Source of the DNA: Methylobacteriaceae bacterium
GTDB taxonomy: Bacteria > Pseudomonadota > Alphaproteobacteria > Rhizobiales > Beijerinckiaceae
DNA: 64,000 nucleotides
Assembly: GCA_020638195.1 (NCBI GenBank)
Contig: JACKJC010000002.1
Coordinates: 806,001-870,000, forward strand
Direction: 5' to 3'
Part shown: one piece after another, positions 46,804-55,083 of the stretch
Numbering within the stretch: position 1 is the stretch's first letter
Layout of the letters: every line of letters begins with the position of its first letter
Position numbers and translations under genes: made by a program
Notes under the pieces: model-generated
Told to the model about the DNA's origin: nothing
Databases searched by the model: none
What the model saw: only the letters and a program-made list of their open reading frames with translations

Positions 46804-49662
46804 TCAGCGCTTCTTCTGCGCGAGGCGCGCGCCATAGTCGTTCAAGGTCGGCGCGGGCTCGACGCCCGGCGGACGCGGCAGATCGGGGAATTGCGGTTCG
46901 CTCACCTCGGCGCCCGGCTCGCATTTCTCGATGCGCACGCGCAGGTCGAACCAGGCGGCCTGGCCCGTCACCGGATCGGAATTCGACAGGCGTCGACCGT
47001 CCATCTCCGGCGGCAGCAATTCGCTGATGAGATGGTTGAGCAGGAAGCCCTTCTTCGCCTCCGGCGCATCGGGCGCGAGCGTCCACGAGCCCGCGCGCTT
47101 GCCGATCGCGTTCCAGGTCCAGACCGTTTCGGGGTTCACACCCTCCATGGTCTTGATCTGCACCTTGATCGAGCCGTTGTGGCTCGTCACGCGCACCCAG
47201 TCGCCGTCCGCGAGCCCGATCTCCCTAGCTTTCACCGTCGAGACGTAGAGCTTGTTGCGGCCGAGGATCTGACGCAGCCAGGCGTTCTGCGAGCCCCAGG
47301 AGTGGTACATGATCATCGGGCGCTGCGTCAGCGCGTGCAGCGGATAGGCCTGCTTGTCGACCATCTGCTCTTCGAAAGGCTCGTACCAGATCGGCAGCGG
47401 GTCCATCGTCGCCTTCAGCCGCTCGCGCATGTTGTCGGGCGGCTGCACGTCGCCGTGGCCTTCCGCCGCGAGACGGAATTTCTGCAAGGGCTCCGAATAG
47501 AGCTGCAGCACGATCTGGTCCGTCGAGCCGATGAAGCCCATGTGCTTGGCGAATTCGAGATAGGACTTGTTCGCGAATTTGAAGAATTTTTGATCTGGCG
47601 ACAGCTCGTGGTGCCAGAAGCATTCGTGCTCGATATAGGCGTCGAGCTGGTTGGAATTGGCTGCGCCGCGGCCATGCTGGTCGCCGTTCTCGCCGCGCCA
47701 GCCGGCCAGCGGGCCGATGCCGGGCGAACGTTCGTGGTTAGCGATGTAATCTGGATAACCGCCGGGAAATTTCGCGCTGCCGTCTTCCTTGGTCATGCCC
47801 GGCAATTTCAGCCGCGCGCCGAGATCGAGCAGCACGGTCTGGAACGCGCGCACGTCGCGGTCGGGCTGAACGATCGGCTGACGGATCGCGTCCGCGGGAC
47901 CGTCAGCCTCGCAGATCGGGCGGTCGAGCAGCGAAATGCAATCCCAGCGCTCGAGATAGGTCGTGTCGGGCAGGACGAGATCGGCGTAGGACACCATCTC
48001 TGAGGCATAGGCGTCAGAATAGATGATGCGCGGGATCTTGTACTCGCCGGTCGACGCATCCTTGTCCGTGAGCATCTCCATGACGCCCTTGGTGTTCATG
48101 GTCGAGTTCCACGACATGTTGGCCATGTACATGAACAGCGTGTCGATCGGGTAGGGATCGCCCTTCCACGCATTGGTGATCACCATGTGCATCAGGCCGT
48201 GCGAGGCGACCGGCGCCTCCCAGCTGTAGGCCTTGTCGATGCGCACCGGCGTGCCGTCGGCCTCGAGCTGCAGGTCTTCCGGTCCGGTGGTGAAGCCGAG
48301 CGGCATGCCGCCCAAGGGCTTCATCGGCGCATAGCCCTTGCCCGAGGGCTTCGGCGCCGGCGGAATGGGTTTCGGGAAGGGCGGCTTGAAGCGGAAGCCG
48401 CCGGGGCATTCGACGGAGCCGAGCAGCACTTGCAGGAAGTGGATCGCGCGGCACGTGTGGAAGCCGTTGGAATGAGCGGAGATGCCGCGCATCGCGTGCA
48501 TCGCCACGGGGCGACCGATGAACTTGTCGTGCTTGCGGCCGGCCCAGTCCGTCCATTCGACATCGAGCGTGATCGACTGGTTGAAAGCGACGTCCGCCAG
48601 CTCGGCCGCGATGCGGCGGATCTGGTCGGCGTCGATCCCGCATTGCGCGGCGACCGCGTCCGGGCTGTAGCGACCGTCCATGTAGCGCTCGGCGATGAGC
48701 TGGAAAGCCGGAACCGCCTTGCGGCCGTCGGCGAGCGTGACTTCGCCGACGATGGACGGCGCGATGTCAGCGCGCTTGGCGCTCGCCAGCGTCTTGGTCG
48801 TCTGGTCGAAGCAGAGCGGATCGCCGTTGGCGTCGCGCGCGAACAGGCCGTTGTCGGCCGCGCCCGGCGCCTGGATGACCAGCCAGGGCGCATTGGTGTA
48901 GCGCACGAGATAGTCGAGATCGATCTTGTCGGCGTTCAGCAATTCGTGGATCAGCGCGAGCACGAATAGACCGTCGGTGCCGGGGCGGATGCCGATCCAT
49001 TCGTCGGCAACAGCCGAATAGCCGGTGCGCACGGGGTTTACCGAGACGACCTTGGCGCCACGGCCCTTCATCTTGCCGAGGCCGGTCTTGATCGGGTTGG
49101 AATCGTGATCCTCGGCGACGCCGAAGATCATGATGTATTTCGAGCGATCCCAGTCGGGTTCGCCGAATTCCCAGAAGGAGCCGCCGATCGTGTAGAGGCC
49201 GGCGGCAGCCATGTTGACCGAGCAGAAGCCGCCGTGCGCGGCGAAGTTCGGCGTGCCGTATTGCATGGCCCACCAGCCCGTCAGCGACTGGCTCTGGTCG
49301 CGGCCGGTGAAGAAGGCGAGCTTTTTCGGATCGGTCTTGCGGATATTGCCGAGCCATTCGGTCGCGAGCGAGAGCGCTTCCTCCCATTCGATCTCGACGA
49401 ATTCGCCCTTGCCGCGCTCGCCGACGCGCTTCAGCGGCTTGCGCAGGCGCGCGGGCGAATAATGCTGCATGATGCCGGATGAGCCCTTGCCGCACAGGAC
49501 GCCCTTGTTGACCGGATGGTTCTTGTTGCCCTCGATGTAACGGATCTGGCCGTCTTTCACGTGAACCTTGATGCCGCAGCGGCAGGCGCACATGTAACAG
49601 GTCGTGTATTTCACCTCGTCGGCGACTTCAGGCGAAAGCTCGATCACGGGGTCTTTGAGCAT
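46804..49662 (-). CDS. soeA: Sulfite-oxidising enzyme molybdopterin subunit SoeA
   Basis: Catalytic subunit oxidising sulfite to sulfate in the cytoplasm. The 952-aa protein belongs to the Mo-bis-MGD (DMSO reductase) family: an N-terminal [4Fe-4S] motif with Cys22, Cys25, Cys29 and Cys57, the FCSVNMAAAGLYTIGGSFWEFGEPD substrate/cofactor region (two stretches, about 155), and a C-terminal MGD domain (HSWGSQNAWLRQI). No Tat signal precedes the cluster, as expected for cytoplasmic SoeA and unlike polysulfide reductases. Gene order soeA-soeB-soeC matches Allochromatium. The nearby molybdenum genes could supply its cofactor. Confidence 0.93.
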   Translation of the reverse strand: MLKDPVIELSPEVADEVKYTTCYMCACRCGIKVHVKDGQIRYIEGNKNHPVNKGVLCGKGSSGIMQHYSPARLRKPLKRVGERGKGEFVEIEWEEALSLATEWLGNIRKTDPKKLAFFTGRDQSQSLTGWWAMQYGTPNFAAHGGFCSVNMAAAGLYTIGGSFWEFGEPDWDRSKYIMIFGVAEDHDSNPIKTGLGKMKGRGAKVVSVNPVRTGYSAVADEWIGIRPGTDGLFVLALIHELLNADKIDLDYLVRYTNAPWLVIQAPGAADNGLFARDANGDPLCFDQTTKTLASAKRADIAPSIVGEVTLADGRKAVPAFQLIAERYMDGRYSPDAVAAQCGIDADQIRRIAAELADVAFNQSITLDVEWTDWAGRKHDKFIGRPVAMHAMRGISAHSNGFHTCRAIHFLQVLLGSVECPGGFRFKPPFPKPIPPAPKPSGKGYAPMKPLGGMPLGFTTGPEDLQLEADGTPVRIDKAYSWEAPVASHGLMHMVITNAWKGDPYPIDTLFMYMANMSWNSTMNTKGVMEMLTDKDASTGEYKIPRIIYSDAYASEMVSYADLVLPDTTYLERWDCISLLDRPICEADGPADAIRQPIVQPDRDVRAFQTVLLDLGARLKLPGMTKEDGSAKFPGGYPDYIANHERSPGIGPLAGWRGENGDQHGRGAANSNQLDAYIEHECFWHHELSPDQKFFKFANKSYLEFAKHMGFIGSTDQIVLQLYSEPLQKFRLAAEGHGDVQPPDNMRERLKATMDPLPIWYEPFEEQMVDKQAYPLHALTQRPMIMYHSWGSQNAWLRQILGRNKLYVSTVKAREIGLADGDWVRVTSHNGSIKVQIKTMEGVNPETVWTWNAIGKRAGSWTLAPDAPEAKKGFLLNHLISELLPPEMDGRRLSNSDPVTGQAAWFDLRVRIEKCEPGAEVSEPQFPDLPRPPGVEPAPTLNDYGARLAQKKR

Positions 49663-49717
49663 ATCTTGGCGGTTCCGGTCTTGCGTATGTGTGTCTGACG
49701 AAGCGTTCGGCGTTGGA

Positions 49718-51544
49718 TCAGTTGGCGACGGCGCGCTCGGTGTCGTCCTCGTCGTCGTCGTCGCGCGGCTCCTGCTTGCCGAGCCGCGCGCATTCGACGA
49801 AGACGCGCAGCTTGCATTCCTTGCAGACCTCGTAATCGAGGTGACGATAGACCTCGCGCAAAGCGGCGGTCTTGGATTGATACATGTTCTTGCGGCCGAT
49901 CATTTCGGCGTATTCGCCGCGCGAGAGAAACTCCGACGCGCGTTCCTTCAGGCGGATGAGATAGAGGCCGCCGCCGCGCGCGCGCAGCTTGCGCGCCTCC
50001 AGCGCCAGCGCCTCGGCGCCCGCGAGATCGATGAAATTGACGCCGGTCATGACGATGGCGATCTGCTTGCAGTTCGGCGCTTCCGCCTCGACCTTGCGCA
50101 TTGCGTCGCGGAAGCTCGCCACCGCTCCGAAATAGAGGGCGCCGTCGAGACGCAGCAGATGGAATTGCGGGCATTCCGGCAGGTCCGGCCGCACGTCGGT
50201 GAACTTGCGGCTGGCGCTCATCGGATCGGGCACGCGGCGCCGCAGTTCAGGTACTGAGGTGCGATAGAGGAAGATCAGCAGCGACAGCGCGACGCCGACG
50301 AAGATCGCCATCTGGATGTGGATGAAGAGCGCGGAGGCGATGGTGATGAAGAACACCCAGCGCTCGGCGCGGCTCATGCGCCAGATATTGGCGATCGAGC
50401 GGCGGTCGATCAGGCCCCAGCCGATCATGACGAGCGAAGCCGCCATCGCCGATTTCGGGAGATAGGCGGCCAGCGGCGCTGCGAAGACGAGAAGCCCGAG
50501 CAGGATCACGCCCGCGGACATGGCGGCGAGCGGCGTCCGGGCGCCCGATTCGTAGTTGAGCGCGCTGCGGTTGAACGAACCGGAGACGACATAGCCGGAG
50601 AAGAACGGCGCGGCGATGTTCGCCAGTCCCTGGCCGACGAACTCCTGGTTGATGTCGAGATCCTGCTCGGTGCGCGTCGCCAGCGCGCGGCCGATCGAGA
50701 CGACTTCGTTGAGTGCGGAAATCGCGACGGCCAACGCCGTGGGCAGCAGGATACGCCAGGTGTGCGGGTCGAAACTCGGCGACGACAGCGGCGGCAGATG
50801 CGAGGGCAGGGCGCCGACGACGGCGGCCGAGCCCGGCTTCCAGAAGTTGAGCGCCGCCGCCACCAGCCCACCGACCAGCAGCGCCGGCAGCATGTAGGGA
50901 ATGCGCGGCAGGAATTTTCGCGCCGCCACGCCCGCGCCGAGCGTGGCGAAAGCGACGCTCGTCTCGGTCAGCGAGATCGTCGGCAGCGCTTCGACGGTCT
51001 GCCAGACCGCGAACAGGAAATCATGGCTGGAAGGAACCTTAAGCCCGAAGAACTTCGCCGATTGCGTCGCGATGATGAGCATGCCGACGCCGGCCGTGTA
51101 GCCGATCACCACGGAATGCGAGATGAAATTGACGATGACGCCGAGCTTGAAGACGCCGAGCGCCAGTTCGATCAGGCCCGTCATGATCGCCAGCGTCATG
51201 GCGAGCTGGACGTAGTCGGTCGTGCCGGGCGTCGCGAAGGTGGCGAGCGAGGCCGCCAGAACGAGCGAGGCCGTCGTGGAGGGGCCGGCGACCAGATGCC
51301 ACGACGACCCGAAGAGGGCGGCCACGATCGTGGGCACGATCGAGGCGTAGAGCCCGTATTGCGGCGGCATTCCCGCGATGGTCGCGAAGGCGACGCCCTG
51401 CGGCAGCACGACGATGGCGCCGGTGAGCCCCGCCAGAAGGTCGGCGCGCGTCGTACGCCCGTTGACCAGCGGCGCCCACCGCAGGAACGGGAGAAAATTC
51501 GCAAGTCTCGCTTGCGGTGACGACGTGGCGAAGGAGAAGGCCAT
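49718..51544 (-). CDS. SulP-family anion transporter with STAS domain and Cys-containing tail
   Basis: Inner-membrane anion carrier, probably moving sulfate or sulfite, given its place directly before soeA. The 608-aa protein has about 12-14 membrane helices (LLAGLTGAIVVLPQGVAFATIAGMPPQYGLYASIVP is the SulP start signature, in two stretches) and a cytoplasmic STAS domain (about 440-555; IAIVMTGVNFIDLAGAEAL). After it comes a tail with CKEC and a further Cys (residues 574, 577, 585), then a highly acidic run, unusual for SulP. The start is ATG 51544; an earlier one 25 codons upstream is less likely. Confidence 0.88.
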   Translation of the reverse strand: MAFSFATSSPQARLANFLPFLRWAPLVNGRTTRADLLAGLTGAIVVLPQGVAFATIAGMPPQYGLYASIVPTIVAALFGSSWHLVAGPSTTASLVLAASLATFATPGTTDYVQLAMTLAIMTGLIELALGVFKLGVIVNFISHSVVIGYTAGVGMLIIATQSAKFFGLKVPSSHDFLFAVWQTVEALPTISLTETSVAFATLGAGVAARKFLPRIPYMLPALLVGGLVAAALNFWKPGSAAVVGALPSHLPPLSSPSFDPHTWRILLPTALAVAISALNEVVSIGRALATRTEQDLDINQEFVGQGLANIAAPFFSGYVVSGSFNRSALNYESGARTPLAAMSAGVILLGLLVFAAPLAAYLPKSAMAASLVMIGWGLIDRRSIANIWRMSRAERWVFFITIASALFIHIQMAIFVGVALSLLIFLYRTSVPELRRRVPDPMSASRKFTDVRPDLPECPQFHLLRLDGALYFGAVASFRDAMRKVEAEAPNCKQIAIVMTGVNFIDLAGAEALALEARKLRARGGGLYLIRLKERASEFLSRGEYAEMIGRKNMYQSKTAALREVYRHLDYEVCKECKLRVFVECARLGKQEPRDDDDEDDTERAVAN

Positions 51545-51640
51545 CGGCTCTACCGGAACAATTGCCCGACGGCCCAGACGCCTTCGGGCATTGGATCGTG
51601 CAGCGGGGGCGGCGCACACCGCCGCCCGCGCCGTCCCGGA

Positions 51641-52927
51641 TCAGTCGGTGACGACCTGCTTCAGCTTGGAAATACCGAGCATGTTGAGCGCGGCGGTCTC
51701 GTAGAACGGCTCGCTCTCGCCCTTGCGCATCTTGCGGATGAAGTACTTCTCGAAGGCGATCTTGGCCGCGTGCACCCATTTGCCGGACGAGGCCCAGTTG
51801 ACGTTGCGCGGCGGCATCTGCGGCTGCGCCACGAAGGCGACGCCGGAATCGCCGAAGTCGGCGAGGCAGACCGCATTCCAGGTGCCCTGATGCTTCGGCG
51901 GCTGTCCGCGCAGCATGGCGCCGATGTTGAGCGCCGTGGCCGTGACCATGGATTCGATCATGAATCCCGTCTTCGGAACGCCGCAGGCGACGGGGGTCGG
52001 GCCCATCGGCGGGATGGCGACGCAGACGCCGACCGAGAACACGTTCTTGAAGGTCGGGTTCTGCTGGTGTTTGTCGACGATCACGAAGCCGCGCGGATTG
52101 ACGAGGCCTTCAATGCCCATCAGCGGCTTGATGCCGCGGAAGGCCGGCAGCATCATCGAGAAGCCGAAGGGCAGTTCCGAGGCCGCCTTCACAGAGCCGT
52201 CGGGATTCACTTCCTCGACGTGCATCTTGCCGTCCTCGACCTTCTTCACGCGGGTCGAGGTCATCCACTTGATGTGATGCTCGCGCATCTCGCTTTCGAG
52301 CAGGCCCTTGGTGTCGCCGACGCCGTCGAGGCCGAGGTGGCCGATATAGGGTTCGGCGGTCACGAAGGTCATCGGCACCTTGTCGCGGATCTTGCGGCGG
52401 CGCAGTTCGGTGTCGAGGATGAAGGTGAACTCATAGGCCGGGCCGAAGCAGCTCGCGCCCTGCACCGCGCCGACGATGATCGGCTTCGGATTCTTGCAGA
52501 ACTCCTCGAAAGTGACAGACGCCTTCAGCGCATGATCGACGTGGCAGATCGAATTGGTGAAGCCGCCGTGCGGGCCCAGGCCCTCGATTTCGTCAAAGGC
52601 GAGCTCCGGGCCGGTCGCGATAACGAGATAGTCGTAGGCGAGTTTCGAGCCGTCCTCGAGCTCGATCGAATTTTCCTGCGGCGAGACCTTGGAAACCGGA
52701 ACGGGTTTGAAGTTGATGCCGCGGCGCGCGAAAGTCGGCGCGAGATCGACCTGGATGGCTTCTCGCGTGCGCCAGCCGACGGCGACCCAGGGGTTGGACG
52801 GAACGAAGTGATAGACCGGATCCTTGGTGACGACCGTGAGGTTGTCCTCCGGACGCATCTGATCCTTCATTTCGTAGGCCATGATCGCGCCGGCGAGGCC
52901 TGCGCCCATAATCACGATTTCCGCCAT
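51641..52927 (-). CDS. Sulfide:quinone oxidoreductase-like flavoprotein
   Basis: FAD enzyme on the membrane, predicted to oxidise sulfide to sulfane sulfur with quinone as acceptor. The 428-aa protein has the N-terminal FAD site IVIMGAGLAGAIMAYEM and a second nucleotide motif YDYLVIATGPEL. Cysteines at 128 (SICHVDHA), 160 (GASCFGPAYEF) and 315 (VACGVPKTGFMIE) sit where SQR carries its redox cysteines; this alignment is by eye. An SQR subtype was not assigned. The ATG 52927 starts the FAD motif directly; longer upstream codons are rejected. Heads the SQR-SulP-soeABC run behind site C. Confidence 0.85.
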   Translation of the reverse strand: MAEIVIMGAGLAGAIMAYEMKDQMRPEDNLTVVTKDPVYHFVPSNPWVAVGWRTREAIQVDLAPTFARRGINFKPVPVSKVSPQENSIELEDGSKLAYDYLVIATGPELAFDEIEGLGPHGGFTNSICHVDHALKASVTFEEFCKNPKPIIVGAVQGASCFGPAYEFTFILDTELRRRKIRDKVPMTFVTAEPYIGHLGLDGVGDTKGLLESEMREHHIKWMTSTRVKKVEDGKMHVEEVNPDGSVKAASELPFGFSMMLPAFRGIKPLMGIEGLVNPRGFVIVDKHQQNPTFKNVFSVGVCVAIPPMGPTPVACGVPKTGFMIESMVTATALNIGAMLRGQPPKHQGTWNAVCLADFGDSGVAFVAQPQMPPRNVNWASSGKWVHAAKIAFEKYFIRKMRKGESEPFYETAALNMLGISKLKQVVTD

Positions 52928-53113
52928 GTCCGTCCCCGTTCCCTGACTTGCTTCGTTGCGATGACGTCGGGCTTTCGCTCCAGCGTCGTGTTGTTCTTGT
53001 ATCGCCCGACGTCGCGAACCCGCGGAGAATAACGCGATCTTCGCCCCTGTCGCCAACGTCCGCAGACGGCGCGCAGTAAGATCGCGGGCCGCGCCTCGTT
53101 TCAAAATTCATTA

Positions 53114-53133
53114 TATTCGAGTATCATGATTTG
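53114..53133 (+). promoter_or_regulatory. Shared sulfur-island operator motif, site C (SQR / dsrC2 divergent promoter)
   Basis: TATTCGAGTATCATGATTTG, lying 187 bp upstream of the SQR-like gene and 81 bp upstream of the DsrC-like gene. It shares 16 of 20 bases with site A. Confidence 0.6.
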
Positions 53134-53213
53134 TCCAATTGTTTGTCGTCAAGTTCCGGCCGCGCGGCCGCGCTAAATTGCTGCGCTGCAAGAAGAACGG
53201 GAGGAGCCAGATC

Positions 53214-53525
53214 ATGGGCGAACCGGCTGTCGACGCCGAAGGCTATCTGATCGATCCGGAGGACTGGAGCGAGGCATGGGCCGTGCGCGCGGCCAATGCG
53301 CTCGGCATCGACATGAGCGAGGAGCATTGGTCCGCAATCCGCTTCATGCGGGCGTTTCGCGACGAACATCAGGTCTCGCCCGATGTGCGCTTCGTGATGC
53401 GGCATCTGACGGATTTCCACGGCGCGGCGCGCAACAGGATCTTCGAACTGTTTCCCTATGGCTATGCCGGACAGGCCTGCAAGATCGCCGGCATGAAGCG
53501 CCCGCGCATCTGGAGCACAGGCTGA
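53214..53525 (+). CDS. DsrC/TusE-family protein lacking the C-terminal cysteine
   Basis: Paralogue of DsrC, 103 aa. The family body is clear: LIDPEDWSEAWAVRAA, MSEEHWSAIRFMRAFRDEH, VSPDVRFVMRHL, and LFPYGYAGQACKIAGMKRP. Cys89 corresponds to CysB of true DsrC. The penultimate CysA is missing: the chain ends RIWSTG instead of TGCV. TusE proteins keep CysA, and RspA-type proteins lack both, so this CysB-only form is unusual. It cannot form the DsrC disulfide and may act as a regulator or single-thiol carrier. Strong GGGAGGAG ribosome site. Confidence 0.88.
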   Translation: MGEPAVDAEGYLIDPEDWSEAWAVRAANALGIDMSEEHWSAIRFMRAFRDEHQVSPDVRFVMRHLTDFHGAARNRIFELFPYGYAGQACKIAGMKRPRIWSTG

Positions 53526-53580
53526 GGCGGTTGTCATACCTTCGACTCATGAGCGCGTGCGCCAGTGGATGTTTTGCTCG

Positions 53581-54537
53581 TTACCGCGAGCCGCGCCCTT
53601 CGAGCGGCTGGTAGAAGCCAGCCCGGTCCCAGAAGTTCGGCTCAGTGCATCCCAGACAGCCGTGGCCTGACTGGATCGGGAAGGAGACGCCGCCGTTCCA
53701 TTTGCGCGTCGCGCAGATTCCGCGCGTCACCGGACCCTTGCAGCCGAGGTAATAGAGGCAATAGCCCTTGCGCGCGCCTTCGTCGTCAAAACTCTTCGCG
53801 AAAAGCCCTTCGCGATAGAAGGGGCGGCGATAGCAACGCTGGTGGATGGTCGCGGGGAAGAAGGCGACCGGCCGTTTGAGGCGATCGAGCTCCGGCGGTT
53901 TGCCGAAAGCGACGAGATGCGCGAGCACGCCGGCGATGGCCTCGGGAACGGGCGGGCAGCCGGAGACATTGATCAGCGGCTTGTCGGAGACGATCTCCTG
54001 CACGCCCACGGCGCCGGTCGGATTCGGCTTCGCCTTGGCGATGCCGCCGAAGGCCGCGCAGGTCCCGACAGCGACGATCGCCTTGGCGTCCCTGGCGAGC
54101 GCGCGCAGCATGTCGAGATTGGCGACGCCGGCGATGGTCGAGTAGAGGCCGCCGTCCTTCGTCGAGACGGCGCCGTCGACGACGAGGATGTATTTGCCCT
54201 TGTTCGCCGTCGCCGCGGCGTCGCGCGCCTGTTCGGCGGCGTCGCCGGAAGCCGCCTGCAATGTGTGGTGGTAGTCGAGCGAAACGACATCGAAGATCAG
54301 GCTTTCCAGCGTCGGCGAATAGGATCGCGACAGCGATTCCGTGCAGCCCGTGCATTCCTGGAAAGACAGCCAGACGACCGACTGGCGCGGAGTTTTCGCG
54401 AGCCCTTCGGCCATGGCGGAGGCGGCCGCCGCCGGCAGCGCAAGTAGCGAGCACATGGCGCTCGAAAATTGGAGGAGGGCGCGGCGCGAGACAGTTTGCG
54501 CCGGTTGTCCCGTGGATTCGATTGCGGGCGTCGACAT
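53581..54537 (-). CDS. Orphan [NiFe]-hydrogenase small-subunit homologue, Tat-exported
   Basis: The 318-aa protein matches the small subunit of group 1 uptake hydrogenases. A Tat-type signal (SRRALLQF, residues 17-24) precedes WLSFQECTGCTESL. Ligands of all three clusters are kept: proximal Cys62, Cys65, Cys160, Cys194; distal His232, Cys235, Cys260, Cys266; medial Cys275, Cys294, Cys297 in the HGCLGCTEPNFWD motif. The usual C-terminal membrane anchor is absent, and no large subunit or maturation gene is found in the window. It is the last gene of an operon with a TauD-type dioxygenase. Probably a periplasmic iron-sulfur electron carrier; its partner is unknown. ATG 54537 has GGAGG upstream. 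Confidence 0.88.
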   Translation of the reverse strand: MSTPAIESTGQPAQTVSRRALLQFSSAMCSLLALPAAAASAMAEGLAKTPRQSVVWLSFQECTGCTESLSRSYSPTLESLIFDVVSLDYHHTLQAASGDAAEQARDAAATANKGKYILVVDGAVSTKDGGLYSTIAGVANLDMLRALARDAKAIVAVGTCAAFGGIAKAKPNPTGAVGVQEIVSDKPLINVSGCPPVPEAIAGVLAHLVAFGKPPELDRLKRPVAFFPATIHQRCYRRPFYREGLFAKSFDDEGARKGYCLYYLGCKGPVTRGICATRKWNGGVSFPIQSGHGCLGCTEPNFWDRAGFYQPLEGRGSR

Positions 54538-54652
54538 TGCGCGCCCTCCGTCGTTGTTCGGCCCATCGAGAAGTTGGGAAGCGCATCGCCGCCCCGCAAT
54601 GCGCTCGCGCTGCGGCGTTTGCGCGCATGATGACGTGATGCGCGCGTTGCGG

Positions 54653-54868
54653 TCAGGACGGCGAGTCGGGGCCAGCCCATGCGCCGAGCGCGGCCGCGAC
54701 TTCGCGCGCGCGTTCGGGGTCGAGATCGAGCGTGGTGAACCTGCGCCCCTCGCGGATCGTCACGCGCAGGATGCGCATGCCTGTCTCGAAGCGCAGTTCC
54801 TCCATGCGCAACTCGCGGCCGTAGGGCGCCTGGATGGTCTCCAGCTTTGTGCGTTCCGGCTCGGTCAT
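54653..54868 (-). CDS. Small conserved-looking protein, function unknown (71 aa)
   Basis: No family recognised with confidence. The sequence is soluble and charged: a core MRILRVTIREGRRFTTLDLDPERAREVAAAL suggests two or three beta strands followed by a helix (shown here as two stretches around residues 32-62). The start overlaps the stop of the 66-aa gene (ATGA), so the two are translated together. It lies between the dioxygenase and the orphan hydrogenase small-subunit gene. Confidence 0.65.
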   Translation of the reverse strand: MTEPERTKLETIQAPYGRELRMEELRFETGMRILRVTIREGRRFTTLDLDPERAREVAAALGAWAGPDSPS

Positions 54869-55065
54869 TCGCGCTTGCGCTCCGCCTGGTAGAAGACAAT
54901 TTCCAGCCGCGTCTCCCACTTCGGCGGCGTATCAGGATATTCCGGCTTGATGTCCATATAGAGATGGATCTCGCCGTCGCGCGCCGCCTGCGCGACGTGT
55001 TCCTCGAGCTGCTTGAAGCTCGTCGTCTCCGGATGGGCGATCATGATTTCGCTGACATAGACCAT
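54865..55065 (-). CDS. Small conserved-looking protein, function unknown (66 aa)
   Basis: Soluble 66-aa protein with no recognised family. The sequence MVYVSEIMIAHPETTSFKQL suggests a beta strand and helix, followed by EIHLYMDIKPEYPDTPPKW and a terminal strand LEIVFYQAERK. AGGGG precedes the ATG at 55065, 18 bases after the dioxygenase stop. Operon position makes it a real gene rather than a chance frame. Confidence 0.65.
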   Translation of the reverse strand: MVYVSEIMIAHPETTSFKQLEEHVAQAARDGEIHLYMDIKPEYPDTPPKWETRLEIVFYQAERKRE

Positions 55066-55083
55066 GTTGTTACCCCTGCGCCT

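Noticed and set aside
46804..49662. Polysulfide or thiosulfate reductase instead of SoeA
   Set aside because: There is no Tat signal before the cluster motif, and the partner genes and sulfur-oxidation context fit SoeABC better; sequence phylogeny would settle it.
53214..53525. Calling the DsrC paralogue TusE
   Set aside because: TusE retains the penultimate cysteine; this protein lacks it and keeps the inner one, and it is placed beside sulfur-oxidation genes rather than tusBCD.
53581..54537. Calling the small-subunit homologue part of a working [NiFe] hydrogenase
   Set aside because: No large subunit or hyp maturation gene is within the window on either strand, and the membrane-anchor segment is missing.
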